The notes under the pieces were generated by a model. That model was not told where the DNA came from. It worked only from the letters and a program-made list of their open reading frames with translations, and made no database searches. Of a stretch of 61,345 bases of DNA, positions 50,520 through 61,345 are shown one piece after another (within the stretch, counting starts at the first letter, position 1; each line of letters starts with the position of its first letter). Origin of the DNA: Fragilaria crotonensis (lineage: Eukaryota > Bacillariophyta > Fragilariophyceae > Fragilariales > Fragilariaceae); the NCBI GenBank assembly GCA_022925895.1, contig JAKSYS010000361.1:1-61345 (forward strand). Direction: 5' to 3'. A program made the translations under genes and the position numbers.

Positions 50520-50808
50520 TGACAAAACCCTACTTGACTACTGGTTTGGTTGAGCTGGTATCGCGTACTGTATGCTTGAATACTGTACTACTGTCTGTTT
50601 CCTGACACGATACTACATTCTACACACATGGTATGTTTTCTACACAGTTTCTACATGCTTCGAATTATGGAAATCCTACAATTAAATTATAATTATTGTT
50701 GTTGTGAAATCGATAAGTACCATCGGTAGATTGTTCGGATTGATCACCCGTTTCAATCTATCATACCACTGTTTGCCCCTGTTTTGTACCGTTGTTTGCT
50801 CGCTGTTA
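50520..50808 (+). repeat. 5' LTR of second copia element
   Basis: 289 bp from TGACAAAACC to GCTGTTA. The end is TTA rather than the usual CA; the boundary is fixed by comparison with the other LTR and by the CTTGC duplication. Confidence 0.9.
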
Positions 50809-50818
50809 GAAGTCCAAG
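50809..50818 (+). other. possible primer binding site complementary to a tRNA-Arg(UCU) anticodon arm
   Basis: The ten bases after the LTR, GAAGTCCAAG, are complementary to CTTGGACTTC, which resembles the anticodon stem-loop of tRNA-Arg(UCU) in some eukaryotes (TTGGACTTCTA). There is no match to a usual tRNA 3' end. The match is short, so the call is weak, but it would again mean an internal tRNA fragment as primer. Confidence 0.4.
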
Positions 50819-50913
50819 ATTGGTTCCATGAGGAGTGTGAAGATCCTTCTGCAGATGTGTGGTTTGGTTTGACTGCGGAGGTCCTTGAGGAATTCCGCAC
50901 TACTCGTACCGCG

Positions 50914-53900
50914 ATGAAGACTTCGAAGAGCATTCCAAGTTTGACTTCAGGCAATGTTGCACCTGACCCTGCCCCACCAGCTGCTTCTGTTGACCGTGCT
51001 GCTCCTGATTTGGCTTATGAATTTGCCAAGGCAACCAAGAGGAGCTTCTCTGATTTGAAGCAATTCAAGGATGCGCATCAGTGGACTTGGTGGCATCGCC
51101 ATTTGATTTCAACGTCGTGTGCCCAAGGAATTGGGAATGTCTATGATGTCAACTTTGAGCCAACGACTGATGCTGAGAAGAAGTTGTTCAAGCTACAGAC
51201 TGAGTTTGCCTTCAGTTGCTTGGAGCAGGCCCTCCATACTGCTGATGGGAAGTTGTTTATCCGTGAGTTTCAAGAGTCTGGAAATGCTCGCGGTGTGTAT
51301 CAGCGTTTGGTTGCAACCTACAACACTGGTGAAGCTGGTCGTTTGAAGGCTGAGAAGATTGAGACTGAGTTGCAAGACATGAGACTTGATGTGAGGCAGT
51401 GGAAGAAAGGCTGCCAAGCTTTTTTGACCGCATGGGAGCACAAGATTCGCGACCTTGCTGAGTTGGACCCTGAGGCTGTGACTGAGTCCAAGAAGTGGCG
51501 TTGGCTCCGTCAAGCTGTGTTGCCTCACAAGACCATGGAGGCTGCAATCACCAACTTTGATTCCTTGGATAAGTTTGCGCGCAAGATGACTCCTGATGGT
51601 GATGGATTGGGTTTTCAGGAGATGTTCAATCAGTTGATGGATGCTGCAACTCGCCATGACAAGATTACGAAGGATAATGTTGCCAACCAACAACGTCGTG
51701 TCCAGGAAGGCAAGTTCCAAACTGTCACCAACAAGAAAGGCACCAAGGGTTCCAGTGATGGGAAGAAGGCCAATCCTGCTGTTGTTTGGAAGTACTATTC
51801 GCCTCAAGATTGGGAGAAGTTGTCTGTTGAGAAGAGGAAGCAGATTCTTGAGCAGCGCAAGGTTACTCCACGACCACCACGTTCCCAACGTGCTAATTCT
51901 GCTTCAACCACCACCACGCAATCGTCGTCAACTGAGGCTCCAGCAGGTGCTGCTCCGATTCCTGCCACTGTGATTGCCAACCAAGCCCAAGTTGATGCTC
52001 AATCGGTTGTGTCCTCCGGTTCTGCGCCATCTGTTTCTGGATCTGCTGTCCCTGGATCTACTATCCGTTCAATGCTTTCCAATGCTGCACACTCGCGCCG
52101 TGACGATGACAGTGTCATGGTTCAGGAAGGGCAGGTTTACCTCCGCGTCAAGATGGCAAATGTTAAGTATCGTTTCCGTGCCCACTCTGCTGCTCGAACT
52201 GCTTGTGCTGGTTCTCTCATTGATGGGGGAGCCAATGGTGGCTTGTGTGGATCTGATGTTTTGATTCTGTCAGAAACTGGCCAACGCTGCGATGTCACCG
52301 GTATCACCAACAATGCTGTGACCGATTTGCCGATTGTCCAAGCTGCTGGTCTGATTCAAAGCTCCATTGGTCCGATTATTGGTATCTTCAACCAATATGC
52401 ATCCATTGGTGATGGAAAGTCTGTGCATTCCTGTGCCCAACTGCGAAGTTTTGGCACTTTGATTGATGATGTCCCTATTGCTTGTGGAGGGACTCAGCAA
52501 CTTGTGACCCCTGAGGGTTACATTGTTCCCTTGTCCATTCGTGATGGATTGGCTTACATGGATATGAGTTCCCCTTCTGCTGCTGATCTTGACCGCTACC
52601 CTCATGTGATTTTCACCTCGGATGCTGCTTGGGATCCTTCGCTCCTTGACCATGAACACGCTTTGCTTCCGGATGTCTATCATGTTGACTACACCCATGG
52701 TTTTCAGGATCACCGAGTCAATGATTTTGGGGAGGTTATCTTTGATCATCAAGCCCGTGTTGAGTATTGTTCTGTGCATGCCCATGAAGCTTCTGTGCAT
52801 TGCCATGACCCTCACTATGAAGCCATGAGACCCTATCTCAGATGGGTCAACCTTGAGCGTGTGAAGAAGACCTTTGAGAATACGACGCAATGGTTTCGTG
52901 CTTCTGTTCGCTTGCCGTTTCGCCATCACTTCAAGAGTCGTTTTCCTGCTGCAAATGTTCCTCGCCTGCATGAAACTGTTGCAACAGATACTTTCTTCTC
53001 GGATGTTCCCGCTCATGATGACGGCGTTCTCGGTCATGGAGGCGCTACGATGGTCCAAGTCTACTGCGGCAAGGACAGCCAGCTTACTCGTGGCTATCCG
53101 ATGACTTCGGGAACATGACATGTATCACACACTTGAAGATTTCATTCGCCAAGAAGGTGCCCCTGATGCTCTGCTCAGTGACAATGCTAAGGCTCAGATT
53201 GGGAAGAATGTCCAACAGATTTTGCGGATGTACCGTATTGCTGACTTCCAGTGTGAACCTCACTACCAACATCAGAACTATGCTGAGCGCCGGATTCAAG
53301 AGATCAAGAAGACTGTCAATGCTTTGTTGGATCGCACCGGTACTCCTGCTGCTTACTGGCTTCTTGCCATGCTCTATGTGATCAATTTGATGAACCATCT
53401 TGCTGTTGCTTCCTTGGATTGGAAGACTCCCTTGGAAGTTGCTCATGGACAAAAGCCTGATATCTTGCCGTTCTTGCAATTTCGTTGGTGGGAACCTGTG
53501 TATTATGAGGCTTCGGCGACGAGTGGTTTTCCGTCTGAAAGTGTTGAGAAGACTGGTCGCTGGGTTGGTATTGCTGAACACCAAGGTGATGTGCTGACCT
53601 ACTTGGTGCTCTCTGATGACACTCTTCAGGTTATTGCCCGCTCCAATGTTTGCTCTGCCCTTTCGCCAACGCATCCCAACTTTCGTGCCTATGCTCCCTC
53701 GTCTTCCGATGGAGGGGGAGGATTTGATTCCGTTGAATGTCGATCCAGGTGATTCTCCGCGTCATGTCAAGGATATCATCTACAATTCGAGCGACCTTGC
53801 TGGTGTTAACGTTGATCCATCGGAACTCAAGCTCCCATACTTCACTCCTGACGAACTTTTGAATCGCACATTTCTTCACGAAGTTGACGGTCAAAGCATG

Positions 53901-56141
53901 CGCGCCCGAGTCGTTCGGAAGATTATGGATAACGATGCGCACAATCATCAAAATATCAAGTTTTTGCTCGAGATTGGCGCTGGTGAACATGACGAAATTA
54001 TTGCTTACAATGAACTTTCGGATTTGGTTGAGCGACAGGTCAATGAGGAGCGAAGCACTGATGATGTGTCCCCGTGGGTCTATGATGACATTATTGCGCA
54101 CCAAGGTCCTTTGAAGCCAACTGATCCTTTTTACAAAGGCTCTTCCTACAATGTTCTTGTTCGCTGGATGAATGGTGAAGAAACCTATGAACCCTTGTAT
54201 GAAATGATCAAAGACGATCCAATTTCGGTTGCCAAGTATGCCAAGGAACAAGGATTGCTTGATACTCCAGGTTGGAAGAAGCTTCAGAAGTTTGCGCGTC
54301 GGATCAAGAAATTTCTGCGCATGGTCAAGCAAGCAAAGCTCCAACATGGGTCTCGTGGAATTCGTTTTAAGTTTGGAGTTCAGGTCCCTCGCAATTGGAA
54401 GGAAGCCATGGAACTGGATGAGAAAAACAAGTCAACTTTGTGGCGCGACGCAATCAAGAAGGAGATGGACCAGATTGCAGAGTATGGAACTTTCCGCGAT
54501 CTTGGAAGGGGAGCAACCGCTCCAGCTGGCTACAAGAAAATCACTGTCCGCCTTGTCTTTGATGTCAAGCATGATCTCCGTCACAAGGCGCGTCTTGTTG
54601 CTGGTGGCCATCTTACTGATCCGCCAAAGGACTCTGTCTATTCAGGTGTTGTTTCTTTGCGAAGCCTTCGTCTTGTTGCATTGTTTGCTGAATTGAATGG
54701 CTTACAGCTTTGGGCTGCCGATGTTGGAAATGCCTACCTTGAAGCTTTGACAAAGGAAAAGGTTTATGTTATTGCTGGTCCAGAGTTTGGGGAGCTGGAG
54801 GGTCATATCCTCCTGATCCATAAGGCTTTGTATGGTCTTCGTACTTCTGGTGCAAGGTGGCATGAACATTTTGCCGACACACTTCGTGATCTTGGATTCA
54901 CGCCCTGCAAGGCTGATCCTGATGTTTGGATGAAGAATTGTGGATCGCACTATGAGTATATTTGCGTTTATGTTGATGATCTTGCAATTGCCATGAGAAA
55001 CCCTCAAGAATTCATCAATGTTTTGGTCAATGATTGTGGTTACAAGCTTAAGGGTGTTGGTCCAATGGAGTATCATCTCGGAGCGGATATCTACCGTGAT
55101 AGCGATGGCACTCTCTGATTTGGAGCCAAATCCTACATTTCTCGTTTGCTTCGTACCTACGAAACGATCTTTGGGGAGCAACCAAAGGAATACTCTTCCC
55201 CCCTTGATCGCAACGACCACCCAGAGTTGGATACCTCCGATGAGCTGCCTGAGTCCGATATCAAGCGTTTTCAGTCGTTGATCGGCGCGCTCCAGTGGGC
55301 TATCAGTCTTTGTCGTTTCGATATTCAATGTGCTGTGATGACCCTTGGACGTTTTCGTGCCGCGCCGCGCATCGGACATATGTTGCGTGTCCAACGCATT
55401 TGTGGCTATCTTCGCAAGAAGCCTGATGCTGCCATTCGTTTCCGTATTGGTATTCCTGATACGACAATCCATGTTGAACCTCCTCGTCAGAATTGGGAGT
55501 ACGTCTATGGTGATTTGTCTGAAGAATTTCTTTTTGATATGCCTGTCCCACTTGGGAAACCTGTTCGGATTTCCATGTTTGAAGACGCAAATTTGTTGCA
55601 TGACCACGTCACTGGACGTTCTGCGATGGGTATTTTGCACTTTGTGAATCAGACTCCGGTGGAATGGTTTTCTAAGCGACAGAATACTGTGGAAACTGCT
55701 ACGTATGGTTCTGAATTTGTTGTTGCTCGGACTGCAACTGAACAGATTATTGATCTTCGTTACACGATTCGCATGCTTGGTGTGCCTTTGGATGGTCCTG
55801 CTTGGATGTTTGGTGACAATGAGAGTGTTGTTAAGTCTGCTACGATCCCGCATTCTTCTCTCATGAAGCGTCACAATGCTTTGGCATACCACCGTGTCCG
55901 CGAAGCGATTGCTGCAAAGATCTTGCATTTCTGCCATATCCCTGGTAATCAGAATCCTGCTGATGTTCTTACCAAGTTCTTGCCTTGGGCCACGTCCTGG
56001 CCATTGATTGAGCCCATTCTGTTTTGGAAAGGGGAGACCGATAAGTCTGCATCTGATGATGATCCTCAGACATTCTCCTTGAGTATCGCGTCCATCACAG
56101 AGGGGAGTGACAAAACCCTACTTGACTACTGGTATGGTTGA
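50914..56141 (+). pseudogene. gag-pol of second copia element with two frame changes and one stop
   Basis: Starts at the ATG at 50914 (MKTSKSIPSL). Gag extends to about 52100. Protease active site LIDGGANGG at about 52214-52240. Integrase core: Asp at about 52985 (TDTFFSD), LLSDNAK at about 53173 and YAERRIQEIKK at about 53279. RT: WAADVGNAYLEA at about 54711 and YVDDLAIA at about 54969. RNase H: FEDANLLHD at about 55579, TATYGSEF at about 55697 and FGDNESVV at about 55810. It ends inside the 3' LTR at 56141. Breaks: one extra T at 53116 within the integrase, one extra G in the run near 53718-53722, and TGA at 55116-55118 between RT and RNase H. No HHCC zinc pair is obvious in the integrase. 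Confidence 0.88.
56099..56107 (+). other. polypurine tract of second copia element
   Basis: AGAGGGGAG directly before the 3' LTR. Confidence 0.8.
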
Positions 56142-56396
56142 GCTGGTATCGCGTACTGTATGCTTGAATACTGTACTACTGTCTGTTTCCTGACACGATA
56201 CTACATTCTACACACATGGTATGTTTTCTACACAGTTTCTACATGCTTCGAATTATGGAAATCCTACAATTAAATTATAATTATTGTTGTTGTGAAATCG
56301 ATAAGTACCATCGGTAGATTGTTCGGATTGATCACCCGTTTCAATCTATCATACCACTGTTTGCCCCTGTTTTGTACCGTTGTTTGCTCGCTGTTA
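56108..56396 (+). repeat. 3' LTR of second copia element
   Basis: 289-bp copy of 50520-50808 with one visible base difference. Confidence 0.9.
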
Positions 56397-56401
56397 CTTG
56401 C
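56397..56401. repeat. target-site duplication of second copia element, right (CTTGC)
   Basis: Matches 50515-50519 exactly. Confidence 0.9.
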
Positions 56402-57427
56402 TGATGCCGTCGAACTCAAGAATCCTGTCCTGGTTTGGATGTTGTGCTTCAATTTCCACTCCGCAAGGTCTCTTGCTATAGTCGTTCCCTCGATCAGGGA
56501 ATTTGCAAGGTGCAGGCCTGTTCCTACGGTGATGGGACATCGCATTCGCGCAAGCTGCACAATAATTTCAACAAGATATGGCTCAAACGCAAGCATGGGA
56601 GATGGTGTGCCTTGTGTTGTAGGAGGATCCAGTTTCTTGCGCTTGTGTCGGCTGCGAATGATGGACTCACTGATATTAATGTCGTCGTTGATCTGATGCT
56701 TGGCCTTTGCATCTTGTATGATGGATGTCAGTTCGCCTCTCGAGAGACGCACGTGGCGTCCATCAATGCTCCTGTGTTCAGATCCTTTCTTTTCGTCAAG
56801 TGCTCTTCTGTAAGCTTTGGCTGCGTCGGACTTCGCAAGCTGCAACCGTTTTTTAGCTTCGCGAATACTACAGTTGGTGCTGCCTTTCGGACGCCCGCCA
56901 AGAATAAGGACGTCAGTGTCGTCGTCCACTGCTGCAGTATAACCTTCAAAAGCACTTCTATTTGTCCTACCATTAGTAGTAGAAAACTCAATTTCCTCTG
57001 TATGCAAAACTTCTTGACCAGTTTCGGTGCTTGCTGTGCTATTGGATGTCTACGATGATATGGCTGAATCATTCGACGACGAATCTTTACCGCCAGCTAC
57101 TGGTGGTGGTGGCGGCGGTGGCGAGTTTGTTAACGCATTTTTGGCCTTTGCAAGCTTCCTCATGTGAAATCTCACCATCTCTGTACTTAACCATGGAAGT
57201 GTTGGTTTCATTGCCTTCACAATATCTCTAATGGCACCGTATGGGGTAACACCACCATTGTTTGCCTTCACACACTCTAATTTTCTTGCGATGATATTCA
57301 GATTCATATCGCAAGTATGATGGTCAAGTCCGGCAGGTCTCTTTTTATATGTCTTGGGCCTGTTTGCCTGGATCCTCCTCATGGTGGGACCAGCACTTTC
57401 TTTGTGAACATCACTTGTTCTTGTCAT

Positions 57428-57842
57428 TTCAATGAATGTGAAATGACAGAAATGTCAGCATTGTTATTGCAACACTCTATGAGTTAGTGCGTCGCACCGA
57501 TAAGTGTGAGTTCAGGATCCAAAATTATGGCGCGATATTGACGTTAGAGGAGTTACTATTTTTTTCGCAAGCATAGAAAAAAATCCAGTCCTTGATGGAT
57601 CATAAAATGGCTGGCCCAACTTGATGCGTGAAATTCTGCGAGTGCATTGAAATTCTCTCCCAAATCTAACAGTACGATTTCCCTTCCAAATGCATGTCAC
57701 ATGCCGTTTCGCAACCAGTCAGTTATTTGTGTGAAATGGGTAAAGGGGCAACTTTGTATTACAAGTATAGGTCAAATTCGGCAAAATGAAAGCTTTTTGT
57801 GTAGGCACAAAAAAATTTAACGCATTAATGGTCCTAAGCCAT
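57428..57842. other. 5' region of pogo-like transposon
   Basis: Between the transposase ATG and the right terminal repeat; it should hold the transposase promoter. Nothing specific is seen. Confidence 0.45.
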
Positions 57843-57871
57843 TTTATAGGTTCTATGCCCTTTTTAACTGG
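57843..57871. repeat. right terminal inverted repeat of pogo-like transposon
   Basis: 29 bp, inverted match with 48099-48127; TA follows at 57872-57873. Confidence 0.9.
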
Positions 57872-57873
57872 TA

Positions 57874-58550
57874 TGGTGAATGGTGATACGGATAACAGCA
57901 TCGGCACGCTGGAAAAGAACAGAAAGGAATCGTAAGCAAGTCTGAAGTTAGAGAAACGACAACCGACTCAGCCAAGACCGCAGTGGCTGAGGAGCGAATC
58001 GACCAAGACCACAGAAACCAATATGAGAAAGTCGGGCACGATCGTAACACTCACAACCAGTTTAGGCTCAACTTAGAGGGAACTCTGTTTTTTTTTAATT
58101 CCTTGTTGGGATTCTCAATATCACCACGCATTCTCGATATGACCTAAACACTAAACAGTAAACTGGCGACTATTATGGCTGCAACCGTACGAAGGCAAAA
58201 GAAAGCGTATGATCAGTCATGGACTGCACGAGTCTTCTCCCACGTTGTTACTTGGGCCACTGCAGATTCGACTGCATCTAGGAGGACGATTATGAAGATT
58301 TGGATCCACCAATCGCAACTCTGGAGTTCTGGTGAGGTTGCAGTGGTAAGTGCTTTCCAAGGACTCAGCGGCCTAGGAGTAGATCAACTAGCATCCTCTT
58401 CGGGTTTTTTTTTTGGAACAATGCAGCTTTGGCGCCACGGTACCCGACTTGCACCTTGGTGAATAGATTGAACGGTTTATCAGGAATGCAGGAATGTCAG
58501 TGTCGCACAGCGCAACTCATCGCGATGAACAATAAATAACTAAACTAGAA
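57874..58550. other. intergenic region
   Basis: Separates the mobile-element cluster from UMP synthase. A plus-strand frame of 95 codons at 58175-58462 has no family features or clear context and is not called. A nine-T tract lies at about 58088 and another near 58407. Confidence 0.45.
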
Positions 58551-60507
58551 TTACACCCCGTACTGAGCTCTGTACTTCGACACATTCCTCAACACGCTGT
58601 CATCATAATCAGGCGATTTTTCGAGGAACATTTGAAGTTGAGGAAGGCTGACAATTGAGATGACCGGAATCGACAAGTCCCTGGCAACTGCTTGGACTGC
58701 AGAGACCGGATCGTTCAATGAGCGCTTCTCGGCACGGTCTAGAGCTATGATTACACCGACAGCTTGTGCGCCAATGCTCGAGAGCATATCGTAGGATTCA
58801 CGGATGGCAGTCCCAGCTGTGATAACATCGTCAACCACAAGAACCTTCTTCCCTTCCATGCTAGCTCCCACCAGCATGCCACCTTCACCATGATCTTTGG
58901 CCTCTTTTCTGTTGTAAGCAAAACCTGCATCTACGCCAAAGTCACTGTACAGCGCGGCAGCAACCACTGCACCAAGTGAAATCCCCTTGTACGCGGGTCC
59001 AAAAACAACTTCAAAACTTGGGATACCGTCTATGACCCTGAGATGAGAAGGAGGCGACACGTTAGGACAGGCCAGACGAGAAGTGGGCGAATTACACGTA
59101 TGCAACCCAACAAGTCAACAAACGATTCATGTCTCAGAGCAAGAATGACGAATCAGCGTCTTTAGGTTTGACCGGCATCTCCCCGTCAAGGGATAAGGTG
59201 AAAGAAGACCTAGAAAGTCATCATCGACAGGGATCGTTCGTCGACCAGGGTAGGGTCAGGCCACTTATTTTTTTCAACGCCACTCGCGTGGGGGCGTATC
59301 AACAACACGGACCAAGCGGAATACTCATCACTCCCATATAACAAAACCACGGCGAAAAAGAGATACTTACAGTTCACTTGACGCCATAATGGCTGCGGCA
59401 TATGCTTTTCCAAGCTTGAAAAGTGCAGCACCGGAAGCAAAGAGCCCAGCGTTGAAGAAATACGGCGAGGTTCGCCCGCTCTTGAGAACAAAGGCTCCGA
59501 ATTTAAGCACTCCTTCGGCCAAACTGAATTCCAGAAACTCTTGCTGATACCGCTGGATGGACACCAAATTGCCGGAATCCTCTCGCAGTTCCTTCTTGCT
59601 ACTCGCCACCAGCTCTCGTGCAGCTTCGATTTTTTCTCGCAACTCGCTGGCAGCTGCCGCTGGGTCACTTGCTTGTGAAATCCCCCGTGAGACAGGAATC
59701 AGTAGGCCCGTGCCATCATCGTTCAGACCGGCGGCACATGCAGCCTCCAAATCGCCCCCTTGGGCACCCACGCCAGGTGCCAGAATCCAAACCGATTGCC
59801 CAGCTGCTTGGCGTGCTCGTGCCAAAGCCTCAGGATCAGTGGCACCTACAACTAGACCAAGATTCGCTCCATATTGGGATGCCCATTGACCAGATAGCTC
59901 CGCGATTGCTTCGTACAGAGTTCGGTTTGATGCCATGCTCAGTGCTAGCAGGTCATTTGAGCCAGGATTGGATGTTTTACAAAGCAAGAAAGCTCCCTTC
60001 GCTGCATACTTTTCAGTTACAAATGGGGCGACGGAGTCCCATCCCATGAGTGGACTAAGTGTGACGGCGTCAGCACCCAAGTCATAGCAGGCATCCGCGT
60101 AAGCAGAGGCAGTAGTTCCAATGTCACCACGCTTTACGTCCAATAAAATGGGAATATCGGAGGGGATCTCTTTCATAACTCTAAGAAGCGTAGCAGCCCC
60201 AAGATTAGGGCCAATGGCTTCGAAAAATGCAGCATTTGGCTTGTAGCACGAACAGTAAGGGGCTTGATACATGAAATGGGTGAGAAATAATAAGGGAAGG
60301 GAAGTGAACTTTCCACCATCACTCTTCATCCTTACCAGTTGCATCAATAAGCTTCTTACAGAACAAGAAAGCAGCTTCGCTCTTTTGGTTCTCAGTAACT
60401 GTGTCGACGCCGTCGGGGAAGAGCTCCTTCTCGTGAGGATCCAAACCGACACAAAGCAAAGATTTGGTAGCAGCGACGCGGGCTTCGAGCTTCGCAAAGA
60501 AGGTCAT
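58551..60507 (-). CDS. UMP synthase, OMPDC-OPRT fusion, three exons
   Basis: Bifunctional enzyme for the last two steps of pyrimidine synthesis, orotate to OMP to UMP. Exons on the minus strand: 60507-60336, 60262-59371, 59037-58551; introns of 73 and 333 bp with GT-AG ends; joined length 516 residues. The first half is orotidine-5'-phosphate decarboxylase with [23 protein letters not shown], the catalytic [20 protein letters not shown] and [10 protein letters not shown]. The second half is orotate phosphoribosyltransferase with [23 protein letters not shown] and the PRPP loop [13 protein letters not shown]. The order is the reverse of plant and animal UMP synthase and is known from stramenopiles and trypanosomatids. 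The start is the ATG at 60507; the longer frame begins with GTG. Confidence 0.94.
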
Positions 60508-61345
60508 CTTACAGCTTTCTTCCAATGACGCAGAACCGATGGTGAAGACAAGTATTAGGACGAGAACGACGCGGCTTGCCACACTTCAGCTCTGCTCAAA
60601 AGGCATAAGCACAAGTTGATGCGCATCTCATTCTTGTTCCCAGTTCACGATGAGTGCGTGGTGCGCGGTATGATACTCATCAAGGGACGCAGCTCTGAGA
60701 GGTGAGGCGATGACGAAGAGATGAATGGATAAGGATGAAGGATTCGTGGACGGTTGACGACAGGCAAAATCGTACACTTGCGTACTGCACTAAGTTGGTC
60801 TGTACCAGTGCATAGGTCTCGACGGCACCGTAGTATGCATAGCAGTAGTACTCATACGGCGTTGACAGCAGATGCTGCTTGACACGTCACGACGACTTCG
60901 AAACATTGCATGCGATGGGCTCCTACGCAATACACTTTACGTCCCAACACGCCGTTCTCGGAGAACGAGATGAATAACCAGTGACCTGGGACCTGTGAAG
61001 CTTGGGACTTAGTACTTGGGACTTGGGACTATGATTTCATATATAGTACCCTTGCACTCCGATTGGATGAAACGATGAACTACTGTATGTGTGTACTATG
61101 CACCATGAAGAAACGATTACTGGTACCGGCAGGCATCATACCAGGTAGTTTTCAAACTCCAAACTGTTCATAGTTTAATGAAAATTAGAAATTGGGACTA
61201 CGTCAGTCTACGGTTGTTGCTTTCCCGAGAAGATGCAATTCCAAACAGGACACTTGCTGCGCTCCCTCGCTTCCGTCGAAGTACTCAGGACGATGCCGAC
61301 AGGAGTTCGACAGGAGCAGGATTAAGCGATCAGGCTTGGCAGGCA
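60508..61345. other. upstream region of UMP synthase and window end
   Basis: 838 bp. GTAC-rich at 60770-60860 and 61010-61140. Direct repeats of CCTGGGACCTG/TTGGGACTT type occur at 60988-61030. No gene is recognised up to the window end. Confidence 0.5.

Larger units (their letters stand above)
50520..56396 (+). mobile_element. second Ty1/copia retrotransposon, nested, defective
   Basis: A 5877-bp element on the plus strand with 289-bp LTRs that differ at one visible base (T or A near 50543/56131) and a CTTGC target duplication. It sits inside the pogo-like transposase in opposite orientation. The protease motif LIDGGANGG and RT motif YVDDLAIA differ from the first element, so this is another copia lineage. 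The coding region has two frame changes and a stop although the LTRs are almost identical. It therefore either moved with help from other copies or the sequence contains errors. Confidence 0.93.
48721..57427 (-). pseudogene. pogo/DDE_1-like transposase, broken by mutations and a copia insertion
   Basis: The minus-strand gene starts at the ATG at 57427 and continues on both sides of the copia element (57427-56397, then 50519-48721). Without the insertion, the two sides join in one frame through a Ser/Ala/Asn-rich stretch. Visible parts: GGRPKGS and a helical N-terminal DNA-binding region; LGLGYWNSFLKRN; first catalytic block VFVDEVGSNT; LHSDGFTAATGEP; LLLDGHGSR (second Asp); and GVPYGTSYWQVGDSTEQNG, the pogo-type third block. 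Damage: TAG at about 57049-57051; one A short in an eight-A run at about 50151-50158; one base extra near 49940; one base short near 48921. The family call is from motif spacing. Confidence 0.82.
48099..57871 (-). mobile_element. pogo/Tc1-mariner-like DNA transposon, carrying a nested retrotransposon
   Basis: Terminal inverted repeats of 29 bp (CCAGTTAAAAAGGGC, one variable base, TAGAACCTATAAA) lie at 48099-48127 and 57843-57871 with one mismatch and TA on both outer sides. Removing the 5877-bp copia insertion and one target copy leaves an element of about 3.9 kb with one minus-strand transposase gene. The DDE_1-like residues and the TA target agree on the pogo/Tc1-mariner superfamily. The transposase is broken, so this copy cannot move itself. 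Confidence 0.88.

Noticed and set aside
52270-53121. Minus-strand 283-codon frame
   Set aside because: Antisense shadow of the second copia gag-pol.
55116-55118. TGA as selenocysteine or readthrough codon in the second copia element
   Set aside because: The same gag-pol has two other frame changes, so simple damage or error explains it better.
58175-58462. 95-codon plus-strand frame
   Set aside because: Ordinary open frame in intergenic DNA with no family features or supporting context.

Overview
The window looks like nuclear DNA of a photosynthetic stramenopile, most likely a diatom. The evidence is: short GT-AG introns (mostly 56-86 bp); two proteins with two-step plastid/thylakoid-lumen leaders (FKBP at 16402-16920, unknown lumen protein at 18353-19087); a UMP synthase fused in the OMPDC-OPRT order; Ty1/copia elements whose protease and RT motifs resemble diatom CoDi families; and AT-rich intergenic DNA crowded with GTAC-centred short palindromes. 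No species can be named from sequence alone.

Layout, left to right. 1-19.1 kb is gene-dense: SF-assemblin-like coiled-coil protein (+), large armadillo-repeat protein (-), adenylate kinase (-), four-exon ABCF2/Arb1-type ABC protein (-), SUCO/SLP1-type SUN protein (-), HAD-like phosphatase (-), lumenal FKBP (+), RPA34-like Pol I subunit candidate (-), thylakoid-lumen protein of unknown function (+). 19.4-26.0 kb is an intact Ty1/copia element (minus strand) with equal-length LTRs that look identical, a 5-bp target duplication and one open 1796-codon gag-pol. Its primer site matches the D-arm of initiator tRNA-Met. Then come tRNA-Lys(CUU) (-), a macrodomain protein (-) and a long membrane glutamine-amidotransferase/SIS/EF-hand gene (-) that keeps good introns but is broken by about five single-base frame changes.

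33.6-45.9 kb holds MSH2 (+, no visible mismatch-binding domain I), a TDP2-like EEP nuclease (-), a 1.36-kb long inverted repeat, ORC1 with four BAH-like modules (+), a decayed copy of the 3' end of the next gene, and a UDP-glucuronate 4-epimerase (-). 46.8-57.9 kb is a mobile-element cluster: a foldback/MITE-like structure with 23-bp terminal inverted repeats, then a pogo/Tc1-mariner-like DNA transposon (29-bp TIRs, TA target site). The transposase of the latter is broken by mutations and by a second Ty1/copia element (289-bp LTRs, CTTGC duplication). The window ends with a three-exon UMP synthase (-) and a gene-free tail.

There is no operon logic; genes act in separate housekeeping roles: replication and repair (ORC1, MSH2, EEP nuclease), nucleotide metabolism (adenylate kinase, UMP synthase), ribosome production (ABCF2/Arb1, RPA34-like), plastid lumen proteins, and cell-wall sugar supply (epimerase). 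Start sites were moved to the first sensible ATG where the longest open frame begins with TTG or GTG. Splice sites were deduced by eye from GT-AG boundaries, reading phase and family conservation.
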